DNA of 64,000 bases from Massilia niastensis DSM 21313 (GTDB lineage: Bacteria; Pseudomonadota; Gammaproteobacteria; Burkholderiales; Burkholderiaceae_D). Positions 9,440-19,584 of the stretch are shown piece by piece. The translations under genes and the position numbers were made by a program. The notes beneath the pieces are model-generated. The model did no database searches, was not told the origin of the DNA, and worked only from the letters and a program-made list of their open reading frames with translations. How positions within the stretch are numbered: the first letter of the stretch is position 1; each line of letters starts with the position of its first letter. The stretch covers positions 124,001 through 188,000 of the forward strand of contig NZ_KB908076.1 of assembly GCF_000382345.1 (NCBI RefSeq). Direction: 5' to 3'.

Positions 9440-11818
9440 ATGCCAACAATTAAAGAGATTCTTCAGACCATGGACTACGGCCCCGCACCAGAAAGCACCA
9501 AGGAAGCGCAAGCGTGGCTGGACCAGCATGGACGCCGTTTCGGGCTGTTCATCGACAACGCCTGGACCGAGGCTGCCGAGACCTTCGCCAGCAACAACCC
9601 GGCCGACGGCAGCGAACTGGCCCAGGTGACCCAGGCGACCGCGGAAGACGTGGAGCGCGCCGTGGCAGCCGCGCGCCGCGCCCAGCCGGGCTGGGTGGCG
9701 CTGGGCGGCCATGGCCGCGCACGCGTCATGTACTCGCTGGCCAGATTGCTGCAGAAGCATGCGCGCCTGTTCGCGGTGCTCGAGACCCTGGACAACGGCA
9801 AGACCATCCGCGAGACCCGCGATGCCGACCTGCCGCTGGCCGCGCGCCACTTCTACCACCATGCCGGCTGGGCCCAGCTGCAATCCGAAGAGTTCGCGGA
9901 CTACCGCGCCGTCGGCGTGGTCGGCCAGATCGTGCCGTGGAACTTCCCGCTCCTGATGCTGGCATGGAAGATCGCCCCGGCGCTGGCCGCCGGTAACACG
10001 GTGGTGTTCAAGCCGGCCGAGTACACGCCGCTCACCGCACTGCTGTTCGCCGAGATCTGCCAGCGCGCCGGCGTGCCGGCGGGCGTGGTCAACATCGTCA
10101 CCGGCGACGGCCGCGTGGGCGAGGCGATCGTCAACCATCCGGGCATCGACAAGCTGGCCTTCACCGGCTCCACCGAAGTCGGCCGCCTGATCCGCAAGGC
10201 CACCGCCGGCAGCGGCAAGAAGCTGTCGCTGGAACTGGGCGGCAAGTCGCCCTTCATCGTGTTCGACGACGCCGACCTGGACGCCGCGGTCGAAGGCCTG
10301 GTCGATTCGATCTGGTTCAACCAGGGCCAGGTCTGCTGCGCCGGTTCGCGCCTGCTGGTGCAGGAATCGGTGTATGACCGCTTCATCGCCAAGGTCAAGG
10401 CGCGCATGGAAAACCTGCGCGTCGGCTCGCCGCTCGACAAGTCGAACGACATCGGCGCCCTGGTCGATCCGGTCCAGCAGCAGCGCATCCACGGCCTGGT
10501 CGAATCGGCGCGTGCCGAGGGCTGCCAGGTCTGGCAGCCGGCCTGCGAAGCCCCGAGCGCGGGCTCGTGGTACCTGCCGACCCTGATCACCGGCGCCTCG
10601 ACCTCGGCCGCCGTGGCCCAGGCCGAGATCTTCGGACCGGTGCTGGTGGCGATGAGCTTCCGCACCCCGGCCGAAGCCGTGCAGCTGGCCAACAACACCG
10701 TGTACGGCCTGGCGGCCTGCGTGTGGAGCGAGTCGATCAGCCTGGCGCTGGACGTGGCGCCGCAGATCAAGGCCGGCGTGGTGTGGATCAACACCGCCAA
10801 CCAGTTCGACGCGGCCTGCGGCTTCGGCGGCTACAAGGAATCGGGTTACGGCCGCGAAGGCGGCAAGGAAGGCATGTACGAGTACCTGACCCCGCTGTCG
10901 GAAGACGCGCGTCCCGCCGCGCCGGCCGTGGTGGACAAGGTCAAGCCCAAGGCCATCGAGTCCGACAGCCCGTTCGCGGTCGACCGCACCGCCAAGCTGT
11001 ACATCGGCGGCAAGCAGGCGCGCCCGGACGGCGCCTACAGCCGCGCGATCAATGGCGCCAACGGCGCCTTCCTGGCCGACGTGGGCGAGGGCAACCGCAA
11101 GGACATCCGCAACGCGGTGGAAGCGGCGCACAAGGCATCCGGCTGGGCCAAGGCGACTGCGCACAACCGCGCGCAGGTGCTGTACTACATCGCCGAGAAC
11201 CTGGCGATCCGCGCCGACGAATTCGTGGCCCGCATCGCGCAACAGACCGGCAGCCGCAACGCGCAGCAGGAAGTGCAGGCATCGATCGAGCGCCTGTTCT
11301 ACTGGGCGGCGTGGTGCGACAAGTACGACGGCCAGGCGCACCAGCCGCCGATGCACGGCATCACCGTGGCGCTGAACGAGCCGGTCGGCGTGATCGGCAT
11401 CATCTGCCCGAACGAGAACCCGCTGCTGGGCTTCATCTCGCTGGTGGCCCCGGCGCTGGCGCTGGGCAACCGCGTGGTGGCCGTGCCGTCGGAAGCGCAT
11501 CCGCTGTCGGCGACCGACCTGTACCAGGTGCTGGACACCTCGGACCTGCCGGGCGGCGCGCTCAACATCGTCACCGGCAGCGCGGACGAGCTGGCGCGTA
11601 CCCTGGCCTCGCACGGCGAGGTCGATGCGGTGTGGCGCCACGACGGGAAGGCAGAGGGCTGCGCCGAAGTGGAGCGCCTGTCGGCGGATTCGCTCAAGCG
11701 CACCTGGACCGGCGGCGGCAAGGGCCGTGACTGGTTCGATGCGAAGCAGGCGTGCGGCCGCACGGTGCTGCAGCACGCGAGCCAGGTCAAGAACGTCTGG
11801 ATTCCGTACGGCGTCTGA
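9440..11818 (+). CDS. ALDH16-type aldehyde dehydrogenase with C-terminal pseudo-ALDH domain
   Basis: 792 aa, far longer than a usual ALDH (about 500). Residues 20-500 are a full catalytic domain: PWNFP with Asn168, LELGGKSP with Glu265, and FNQGQVCCAGSR with the catalytic Cys at 299. Residues from about 513 repeat the ALDH fold start (KLYIGGKQ, VGVIGIICPNENP) but end before any catalytic Cys and lack the Glu motif, ending in a conserved-looking VKNVWIPYGV. This layout is the ALDH16 family, whose second domain is catalytically inactive and structural. Start at 9440 gives a normal MPTIKEIL N-terminus. Between deoC and deoA, it most likely oxidises acetaldehyde. Confidence 0.88.
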   Translation: MPTIKEILQTMDYGPAPESTKEAQAWLDQHGRRFGLFIDNAWTEAAETFASNNPADGSELAQVTQATAEDVERAVAAARRAQPGWVALGGHGRARVMYSLARLLQKHARLFAVLETLDNGKTIRETRDADLPLAARHFYHHAGWAQLQSEEFADYRAVGVVGQIVPWNFPLLMLAWKIAPALAAGNTVVFKPAEYTPLTALLFAEICQRAGVPAGVVNIVTGDGRVGEAIVNHPGIDKLAFTGSTEVGRLIRKATAGSGKKLSLELGGKSPFIVFDDADLDAAVEGLVDSIWFNQGQVCCAGSRLLVQESVYDRFIAKVKARMENLRVGSPLDKSNDIGALVDPVQQQRIHGLVESARAEGCQVWQPACEAPSAGSWYLPTLITGASTSAAVAQAEIFGPVLVAMSFRTPAEAVQLANNTVYGLAACVWSESISLALDVAPQIKAGVVWINTANQFDAACGFGGYKESGYGREGGKEGMYEYLTPLSEDARPAAPAVVDKVKPKAIESDSPFAVDRTAKLYIGGKQARPDGAYSRAINGANGAFLADVGEGNRKDIRNAVEAAHKASGWAKATAHNRAQVLYYIAENLAIRADEFVARIAQQTGSRNAQQEVQASIERLFYWAAWCDKYDGQAHQPPMHGITVALNEPVGVIGIICPNENPLLGFISLVAPALALGNRVVAVPSEAHPLSATDLYQVLDTSDLPGGALNIVTGSADELARTLASHGEVDAVWRHDGKAEGCAEVERLSADSLKRTWTGGGKGRDWFDAKQACGRTVLQHASQVKNVWIPYGV

Positions 11819-11824
11819 ATTAGC

Positions 11825-11963
11825 TACGTAGGGTGGGCGGGTCACCCGCCCACGCGGTGAGAGTTGGCGGTTGCCGGACCCTTGATGGGAACGGAGCCGT
11901 TTCGTATCAACGCGTGGTCAGAAATCAGTCCACAGGACTGATTTCTCCCGCCCACCCTGCATT
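11825..11963. repeat. Palindromic intergenic element, copy 1 (MITE-like)
   Basis: Ends are near-perfect inverted repeats: GTAGGGTGGGCGGG at 11828-11841 and CCCGCCCACCCTGC at 11947-11960 (13 of 14 match). Inside are a 9-bp hairpin (11833-11841 with 11845-11853) and a perfect 12-bp hairpin (11920-11931 with 11935-11946, loop ACA). CCCACGCG and CGCGTGG cores are shared with the second copy at 59091-59178. It fills nearly the whole gap between the ALDH gene and deoA and may terminate or process the mRNA there. Confidence 0.7.
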
Positions 11964-11974
11964 GAAAGGATTAC

Positions 11975-13300
11975 TTGATGTTTCTCCCGCAAGAAATCGT
12001 CCGCAAGAAGCGCGACGGCGGCATCCTGAGCGCCGAGGAGATCCAGTTCTTCGTGCGCGGCATCCCCGACGGCAGCGTCACCGAAGGCCAGATCGCCGCG
12101 CTGGCGATGGCCGTCTATTTCAACGACATGAACATGGACGAACGCGTCGCCTTCACCCTGGCGATGCGCGATTCGGGCCAGGTCATGGAATGGAAGTCCC
12201 TGGACCTCCCGGGCCCGGTGGTCGACAAGCACTCCACCGGCGGCGTCGGCGACGTGGTCTCGCTGATGCTGGGCCCGATGATCGCCGCCTGCGGCGGCTT
12301 CGTGCCGATGATCTCGGGACGCGGCCTGGGCCACACCGGCGGCACCCTCGACAAGTTCGACTCCATCCCCGGCTACTGCACCGTTCCCGACCCGGAACTG
12401 TTCCGCCAGGTCGTCAAGGACGTGGGCGTGGCCATCATCGGCCAGACCGCCCAGCTGGCGCCGGCCGACAAGCGCTTCTACAGCATCCGCGACACCACGG
12501 CGACCGTGGAATCGGTGGCGATGATCACCGGCTCGATCCTGTCCAAGAAGCTGTCGGCGGGCCTGGATGCGCTGGTCATGGACGTCAAGGTGGGCAGCGG
12601 CGCCTTCATGCCGACCTACGAGAAATCGGTCGAACTGGCGGAAAGCATCGTCCAGGTGGGCAATGGCGCCGGCACCCGCACCTCGGCCATCCTGACCGGC
12701 ATGAACGAGTCGCTGTGCCACGCCGCCGGCAACGCGGTCGAAGTACGGGTTGCCATCGACTACCTGAGCGGCAAGTCGCGCCCAAGGCGGCTGCACGAAG
12801 TCACGATGGCGCTGTGCGCCGAGATGCTGCTCATCTCGGGCCTGGCCGCCAGCGAGACCGAGGCCCGCGCCAGGTTGCAGGCGGCGCTCGATTCGGGCGA
12901 AGCCGCCGAGCGCTTCGCGCGCATGGTGGCCGCGCTGGGCGGTCCGGCCGACCTGATGGACAAGCCGGACGCGCATCTGGAGACCGCGCCCGTCATCGTT
13001 CCGGCGCCTGCGCTGCAGGCCGGTTATGCGGTTGCGGTCGATACCCGCGGCCTGGGGCTGAGCGTGGTGGCCCTGGGCGGCGGCCGCGTGCGTCCGCAAG
13101 ACCCGATCGACTTCGCCGTCGGCCTGACCGGCCTGGTGGAACTGGGCGACAAGGTCGACGCCGGCCAGCCGCTGGCGCTGGTGCATGCGCGCACCCCGGA
13201 GGCAGCCGGGCAGGCCGTGCGCCAGGTGCAGGCGGCCTACCGGATCGGCGACAGCAAGCCGGCTGCCGAGCCGATGATCCACCGTACCATCCGTCCTTGA
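11975..13300 (+). CDS. deoA: Thymidine phosphorylase
   Basis: 441 aa, typical DeoA. Splits thymidine or deoxyuridine with phosphate to base and deoxyribose 1-phosphate. Signature [14 protein letters not shown] and the glycine-rich [19 protein letters not shown] are present, with the Lys/Ser-rich VKVGSGAFM phosphate site and a C-terminal swivelling domain. Cytidine deaminase follows 11 bases later, so cytidine-type nucleosides are first deaminated and then can enter this pathway. Confidence 0.97.
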   Translation: MMFLPQEIVRKKRDGGILSAEEIQFFVRGIPDGSVTEGQIAALAMAVYFNDMNMDERVAFTLAMRDSGQVMEWKSLDLPGPVVDKHSTGGVGDVVSLMLGPMIAACGGFVPMISGRGLGHTGGTLDKFDSIPGYCTVPDPELFRQVVKDVGVAIIGQTAQLAPADKRFYSIRDTTATVESVAMITGSILSKKLSAGLDALVMDVKVGSGAFMPTYEKSVELAESIVQVGNGAGTRTSAILTGMNESLCHAAGNAVEVRVAIDYLSGKSRPRRLHEVTMALCAEMLLISGLAASETEARARLQAALDSGEAAERFARMVAALGGPADLMDKPDAHLETAPVIVPAPALQAGYAVAVDTRGLGLSVVALGGGRVRPQDPIDFAVGLTGLVELGDKVDAGQPLALVHARTPEAAGQAVRQVQAAYRIGDSKPAAEPMIHRTIRP

Positions 13301-13311
13301 GAGACACCGAC

Positions 13312-14935
<1,624 letters not shown>

Positions 14936-14945
14936 ACCGGACGGC

Positions 14946-15482
14946 TTACCACATCAGGTCGTCCGGGATCTTGTAGGCGGCGTAAGGATCGTCCTCTTCC
15001 ACTTCTTCGACCTTCTTCTTCACCTGCACGACGATGGAAGCGTCGCGTTCCGCGATCTTCTCGGCGATCACGCGCGGCACCAGTTCGAAGTGGCCGTTCA
15101 GGCCGACGATCACCAGGCGGCCGGCGACCAGGTGCTCCTGCACCCTGGACGACACGTAGATGCGCTCGATCTTGCTGCCGAAGGTGAAGTTGTAGGGGAC
15201 GTCGCCCTTGCCCTTGTCCTGGCGGTTCTGCTGCACCATCTGCGCGATCTGCGCGACGATGGCTTTCTGGGTCGCGGCCGCGTCGCGCTGGGCGTTCAGT
15301 TCGCGCGCCCGCTCGGCGTTCTTGCGCTGCATCTCGAGCGCCGCCTCGCGCGCCTCGTTCACCGATTCGGTGCCGGTGCGGCGTTCGATTTTCTTCTGCT
15401 TGGTTTTGTCCTGGTTGACCTTCTTGACCTTGTTCTTGTCGACCAGGCCGGCTTTCAATAACTGCTCCTGCAGCGAGACCAT
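14946..15482 (-). CDS. DUF2058 family (YaiL-like) nucleoid/polynucleotide-associated protein
   Basis: 178 aa. N-terminal MVSLQEQLLKAGLVDKNK followed by a long charged, helical, Lys/Arg-rich segment (residues 15-85), then a compact C-terminal part with YNFTFGSKIERIYVS and ending DDPYAAYKIPDDLMW. This is the DUF2058 layout, found in E. coli YaiL. Function is not settled; annotations call it nucleoprotein or polynucleotide-associated. It converges on the deaminase gene with about 10 bases between stops. Confidence 0.85.
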   Translation of the reverse strand: MVSLQEQLLKAGLVDKNKVKKVNQDKTKQKKIERRTGTESVNEAREAALEMQRKNAERARELNAQRDAAATQKAIVAQIAQMVQQNRQDKGKGDVPYNFTFGSKIERIYVSSRVQEHLVAGRLVIVGLNGHFELVPRVIAEKIAERDASIVVQVKKKVEEVEEDDPYAAYKIPDDLMW

Positions 15483-15577
15483 GTTGTAATTCCCTAGATA
15501 ATGTTTGCCTGTTTGCCGCCACCGGAATCGGCGGCTGGTGCACAGCCGCTAGCATAGCAAAGCCGGGCGCTCCAGCG

Positions 15578-15985
15578 TCAGCCTTTCCACGGATCGTAGG
15601 TGCCGACATGCCACACATGGCCTTCCGGATCGCGGCAGGCGAAGACCCGTCCGCCGAAAGGCGCGTCGTCGATTTCCTGCACGATGCGCGCGCCGCTCTC
15701 GACCACGCGCGCGTAGATCTCATCCGCGTCGTTCACCTGCACCCAGGTGGTCTGGGTCTGCACGCCGCCGATCCGTTCGGGCGGCACGATCAGCTGCGCA
15801 AACCTGTCGTCGGCGTGCGAGCCGAGCATCACCATGCCGCCGCCCAGCACCAGCTCGGCGTGGGCGACCGCGCAGCTCTTGCCCGGCACCACGAGACGCT
15901 GCTCGAAACCGAGGCAGCGGCACAGCCAGTCGATGGCGGCGGGGGCGTCGCGGTAGCGCAGGCAGGGTATGACCGTCGAGCTCAT
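15578..15985 (-). CDS. VOC/glyoxalase-fold protein
   Basis: 135 aa. Pattern of the vicinal oxygen chelate superfamily, PhnB-like or bleomycin-resistance-like: opening VIPCLRYRDAPAAIDWLCRCLGF, a middle MVMLGS, and closing FACRDPEGHVWHVGTYDPW. These proteins bind small molecules or metals in a paired beta-alpha-beta fold. Substrate unknown. The ATG at 15985 is preceded by GAGGA; a longer in-frame extension has no ribosome site. Confidence 0.8.
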   Translation of the reverse strand: MSSTVIPCLRYRDAPAAIDWLCRCLGFEQRLVVPGKSCAVAHAELVLGGGMVMLGSHADDRFAQLIVPPERIGGVQTQTTWVQVNDADEIYARVVESGARIVQEIDDAPFGGRVFACRDPEGHVWHVGTYDPWKG

Positions 15986-16110
15986 TGCATCCTCCTCGTG
16001 ATGGGTGTCGGACAAGGTCCCATGGTACCGCAGGCGCCGTGCCAAGCTTGAAATCCTGGACAAGTGCACAACATATGGTGGATATCTGTTCTTCGATGAG
16101 GAGCACCACC

Positions 16111-16803
16111 ATGCACCAGTCAGATGCACAGATGCTGCACGATTTCCTGGGCCAGCTGGTCCAGGCGCGCGGCGTCCAGAAGGACCCCGAGGCGGACGCG
16201 CTGATCCGGCGCGCCGTGTCCCAGCAACCGGATGCGGCCTACCTGCTCGTGCAGCGGGCGCTGCTGATGGAACAGGCGCTTTCGGCTGCGCAGGAGAGGA
16301 TCGCGTCGCTGGAAAACCAGCTGAGCGGCTCGCAGCGGCGCGCCGGCGGCTTCCTCGATCCGCATTCCTGGGGGCAGCGTGCGCAGGTGTCCTCGCATGC
16401 GCCCCAGCACTACCAGCACGCCCACCAGGTTTCCTCCCAGCACGGGACGCCGGGATTCATGCAACGCGGGTCGGGCTTCCTGCGCGGCGGCGGCGGCGGT
16501 CTCCTGGGCACGATGGCCGCCACCGCGGCCGGCGTGGCGGCGGGCAGTTTCCTGTTCCACGGACTGGATAACCTGTTCCACGACCACGACCAGGGCGGCC
16601 ATCACCTGTTGTCCGATAACGATGCAGGCAATGCCCCCGGCGACCAGTCGGGAAGCGCGCTGGCCGACCAGGCAGGACTGAACGCGATCGACCAGTCCCT
16701 CGACCAGCCGGCCGCAGGCTTCCTCGACAGCGGCGAGGCCGGCATCGAGGGCAACCACGGCTTCTTCGACGGCGACGGTTCGGACGAAGGGCTGTTCAGC
16801 TGA
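16111..16803 (+). CDS. DUF2076 domain protein
   Basis: 230 aa. N-terminal helix with DAQMLHDFLGQLVQARG and PDAAYLLVQRALLMEQAL, then a low-complexity Gln/His/Ser part, a Gly-rich stretch leading to a hydrophobic segment (LLGTMAATAAGVAAGSFLF), and an acidic tail with His-rich patches. This order matches DUF2076 proteins, thought to be envelope-associated and of unknown role. GAGGAG lies seven bases before the chosen ATG. Confidence 0.8.
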   Translation: MHQSDAQMLHDFLGQLVQARGVQKDPEADALIRRAVSQQPDAAYLLVQRALLMEQALSAAQERIASLENQLSGSQRRAGGFLDPHSWGQRAQVSSHAPQHYQHAHQVSSQHGTPGFMQRGSGFLRGGGGGLLGTMAATAAGVAAGSFLFHGLDNLFHDHDQGGHHLLSDNDAGNAPGDQSGSALADQAGLNAIDQSLDQPAAGFLDSGEAGIEGNHGFFDGDGSDEGLFS

Positions 16804-16805
16804 AC

Positions 16806-17564
16806 TCACATCTGCTGGAACAGGTAGGTGTGGTTGCGGCTGACTTCCAGCTCGTGCGGATAATTGCGCAGCCTGAGCATGTGGCGGCCGCGCAGGTCGC
16901 GCGTGACTTCGGCGATCGCGTCCACCCGCACCAGGGTCGAGCGGTGGATGCGCCAGAACTCGTCCGGATCCAGCTCGTCCGCCAGTTCCTTCAGGGTCTT
17001 GCGGATCAGGTGCTGGCCGGTCACGGTCTGCACGCAGGTGTATTTCTCGTCCGACTGGAAGAACAGCACCTCGCGGGTGCTGATCATGCGCAGGCTGTTG
17101 CCGACCTGGGCCTGGATCCAGCGCAGGTAGCTGCGCGCCTTGGCGCCGTCCTGGCGCAGCAATTCGTTGATCTGGGCCAGCTGGGCGCCGATATCCTTGG
17201 GCGGGTGCGCCAGCCGGCGCCGCAGGCGCTCGCAGGCCGTGCCCAGGCGCTCGGCCGTCACCGGCTTGAGCAGGTAATCGATCGCGCCGTGTTCGAAGGC
17301 GTCGACCGCGTACTCGTCGTAGGCGGTGACGAACACGATGTGGCAGCGGTTGTACAGCTGGCGCGCGGCCTCGATCCCGCCCATGCCGGGCATGCGGATG
17401 TCGAGGAAGGCGATGTCGGGCCGGTGGGCGGCCGCCAGGTCGACGGCTTCCAGCCCGTTGGCCGCCTCCGCCACGATGCGCAGCTCGGGCCAGGCCTCGC
17501 CGAGGCGCATGCGCAGCTGCGCGCGCATCGCCTGTTCGTCGTCGGCGACCAGGGCGGTGGCCAT
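16806..17564 (-). CDS. LytTR-family response regulator
   Basis: 252 aa. Receiver domain at residues 1-120 with Asp8-Asp9, phospho-acceptor Asp55 in FLDIRMPG, and Lys in DYLLKPVT. Residues 150-252 are a LytTR DNA-binding domain (VLFFQSDEKYTCV, FWRIHRSTLVRVDAI, LEVSRNHTYLFQQM). Its ATG overlaps the kinase stop as TGATG, so the pair is translationally coupled. The target promoter is unknown. It converges on the DUF2076 gene with two bases between stops. Confidence 0.92.
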   Translation of the reverse strand: MATALVADDEQAMRAQLRMRLGEAWPELRIVAEAANGLEAVDLAAAHRPDIAFLDIRMPGMGGIEAARQLYNRCHIVFVTAYDEYAVDAFEHGAIDYLLKPVTAERLGTACERLRRRLAHPPKDIGAQLAQINELLRQDGAKARSYLRWIQAQVGNSLRMISTREVLFFQSDEKYTCVQTVTGQHLIRKTLKELADELDPDEFWRIHRSTLVRVDAIAEVTRDLRGRHMLRLRNYPHELEVSRNHTYLFQQM

Positions 17565-18454
17565 CAGCCGTCCTCCGTCATCCGGTAGGGCAGGCGGATC
17601 GAGGCGCAGGCCCCGCCTTCCGGCGGCGTCTCGATCACGAGTTCGGCCTGGCTGCCGTACAGCAGCGCCAGCCGCTCGCGGATATTCGCCAGGCCCACGC
17701 CGTCGCCCTTGTGCAGGTTGATGCCGACCCCGTCGTCGCACACGTCCACGTGCAGGATCGCGCCCACCACATGGGCGCGCACCAGGATGGTGCCGCCCGC
17801 CACCTTCGGTTCCAGCCCGTGCTTGATCGCATTCTCGATCAGGGTCTGGAGCATCATCGGCGGGAAGGGCGAGCTGCCGAGGAAGTCGGGCACCTCGAAG
17901 CGCACCGCCAGCCGCTCCTTCATGCGCGCCTGCATGATGGCGAGGTAGGCGCGCGACAGTTCGACCTGCTTGCCCAGGGTGCCGCCGGAGCCGGAACGCA
18001 TCTGCGGCAGCGAGGAGCGCAGGTATTCGACCAGGTGGGCGTGCACGCGCGAGGCTTCCTTCGGATCGGTGTCGATCAGCTGGCCGATCAGGGCCAGGGT
18101 ATTGAACAGGAAGTGCGGCTCGACCTGGGCCTGCAGCGCCGCCATCTTCGCTTCCATCAGGCGCCGCTCGAGGGTGGCGACATCGGCCTTGTCGGCCGCT
18201 TCCTTGGCCATCAGTTCGGCGCGGCGCTTGCCGCCGGCCAGCACCTTGACGCCGAAGGAGATCAGGATGAACCAGACCGCCTGCTCGCCCAGCTGCAGGA
18301 AGATGCCGAAGGCGAGCGCCAGGAACCAGGTCAGGTACAGCTGGCGCCACTCGACCATGGCCAGCCAGTCGAAGAAGCGCCACCACAGGACGCCTGCTTC
18401 GCTGACGGCATCGCGGACGAAGTCCACCGCGCGGTTGAGTTGCGTAGCCACCAT
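17564..18454 (-). CDS. LytS-type sensor histidine kinase
   Basis: 296 aa. Two hydrophobic segments at about residues 40-75 with almost no external loop, then the His_kinase module: QVEPHFLFNTL with phospho-accepting His114, followed by an ATPase domain with NAIKHGLEP (N box), CDDGVGIN and GVGLANIRERL. The short loop suggests it senses a membrane cue or a partner protein. It sits between a small membrane protein gene and its regulator gene in one operon. Confidence 0.92.
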   Translation of the reverse strand: MVATQLNRAVDFVRDAVSEAGVLWWRFFDWLAMVEWRQLYLTWFLALAFGIFLQLGEQAVWFILISFGVKVLAGGKRRAELMAKEAADKADVATLERRLMEAKMAALQAQVEPHFLFNTLALIGQLIDTDPKEASRVHAHLVEYLRSSLPQMRSGSGGTLGKQVELSRAYLAIMQARMKERLAVRFEVPDFLGSSPFPPMMLQTLIENAIKHGLEPKVAGGTILVRAHVVGAILHVDVCDDGVGINLHKGDGVGLANIRERLALLYGSQAELVIETPPEGGACASIRLPYRMTEDG

Positions 18455-18455
18455 C

Positions 18456-18719
18456 CTACTCTCCGATCTGGCGCGGCCGGCGGCCGAACACGGCGCCAGC
18501 CACGAACTTCAGCAACAGGAAGCCGACGAACAGCGTCAGGACCAGCGGCACGATGGTCAACAGGCAGGCCAGCAGGATGGCGGCGACCAGCAGCACCGGC
18601 CAGGGCAGCGCGGCGAGCGTGCGCGCGCCGGAGCGGACCGCGCGGGCGCAGCGGTGGCCAAGGTCTTCCATGTCAGCAAAAAACGAGGAAAAACGGGATT
18701 CGAGACGGGTGGGTTTCAT
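18456..18719 (-). CDS. Small membrane protein upstream of LytS/LytTR pair
   Basis: 87 aa. A basic N-terminus (about 35 residues) and one long or two closely spaced hydrophobic segments, from WPVLLVAAILLACLL to LTLFVGFLLLKFV, then a short basic tail. The stop is one base from the kinase start, so it is the first gene of a three-gene operon. No family recognised. Partnership with the kinase as a sensor accessory is inferred from the tight coupling only. Confidence 0.65.
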   Translation of the reverse strand: MKPTRLESRFSSFFADMEDLGHRCARAVRSGARTLAALPWPVLLVAAILLACLLTIVPLVLTLFVGFLLLKFVAGAVFGRRPRQIGE

Positions 18720-18843
18720 GCAGGGTCCTTTCGTGGGTCGATGGATCCACTGTAGGCCGCCGCCAGCCCAACCGCCAGCATCATCCGATAAAGCGCATGA
18801 TTCCCGGGTTTAACGGTGCACAGGGCGGATGAATGGGAAGCGC

Positions 18844-19410
18844 CTAGATTTTCCGCTTGCGCTCGTCCCAGTAGCTGCGCAGCAGCCCGTAGAACACCGT
18901 GTCCGCGTATTCGCCATGCACCAGCCAGCGCTGCGGCATGAAGCCTTCCTTGCGAAAGCCCAGCTTTTCCAGCACCACGGCCGAGGCGGCGTTGCGAGGG
19001 TCGATGTCGGCTTCGATCCGGTTCAGGTCGACGGCGCTGAAGCCATGCTCGAGCGCGGCGCCAATCGCCTCGGTGGCGTAGCCGTGGCCCCAGTGCGCGC
19101 TGGCGATGGCGTAGCCGAGTTCGCAGCGCCGGTTCTGGTTGAAGAAGTGGTGCAGGTTGACGGTGCCGACCAGCTCACCGCTATCGGCCAGCTCCACCGC
19201 GAACCGGATATCGGTCTCGTCGCGGTAGCTTTCCAGCGCCCGCGCAATGGCGGTTTCGGCAAAGGAGATATCGGTCCAGGGCTCGGCGCTCCAGTATCGC
19301 ACCACGGCGGGATCGGCAAACACGGTGAACAGTGCCGGCGCATCGTGCTGGGTCAGGGGCCGCAGTACCAGCCGTTCGGTCGTGAGGACAGGGGTGGCGT
19401 ATGTGGACAT
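18844..19410 (-). CDS. GNAT-family N-acetyltransferase (RimJ/RimL type)
   Basis: 188 aa. Opens with TPVLTTERLVLRPLTQHDAPALF, the usual start of RimJ/RimL-like acetyltransferases; acetyl-CoA loop around GYAIASAHWGHGYATEAI; closing EKLGFRKEGFMPQRWLVHGEYADTVFYGLL segment seen as separate motifs. Transfers an acetyl group from acetyl-CoA to an amine, often a protein N-terminus or small molecule. Substrate unknown. Confidence 0.85.
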   Translation of the reverse strand: MSTYATPVLTTERLVLRPLTQHDAPALFTVFADPAVVRYWSAEPWTDISFAETAIARALESYRDETDIRFAVELADSGELVGTVNLHHFFNQNRRCELGYAIASAHWGHGYATEAIGAALEHGFSAVDLNRIEADIDPRNAASAVVLEKLGFRKEGFMPQRWLVHGEYADTVFYGLLRSYWDERKRKI

Positions 19411-19584
19411 GGCGATGTATTGTCGATGTTGTATTCAGGAGCATATCATTGCTTTGAACCAAATGAACAGACTGTTACAAAAGCGCTCACAGGGGTTTGC
19501 CGGCCCCCGGATGGTTGCCAGATGGGCCAGATTTGTTCACACTTCATTATTGGCACAAGTTGCCAGCCAGCCGAGGAGAGTCGC

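Noticed and set aside
9419-11845. Open minus-strand frame of 808 codons opposite the ALDH gene
   Set aside because: Shadow of the ALDH16 gene; composition is Arg/His-rich with no recognisable motif.
19556-19572. Second sigma-54-like promoter before the omega-transaminase gene (TGGCAC...TTGCC)
   Set aside because: Spacing between the GG and GC elements is two bases too short for RpoN.
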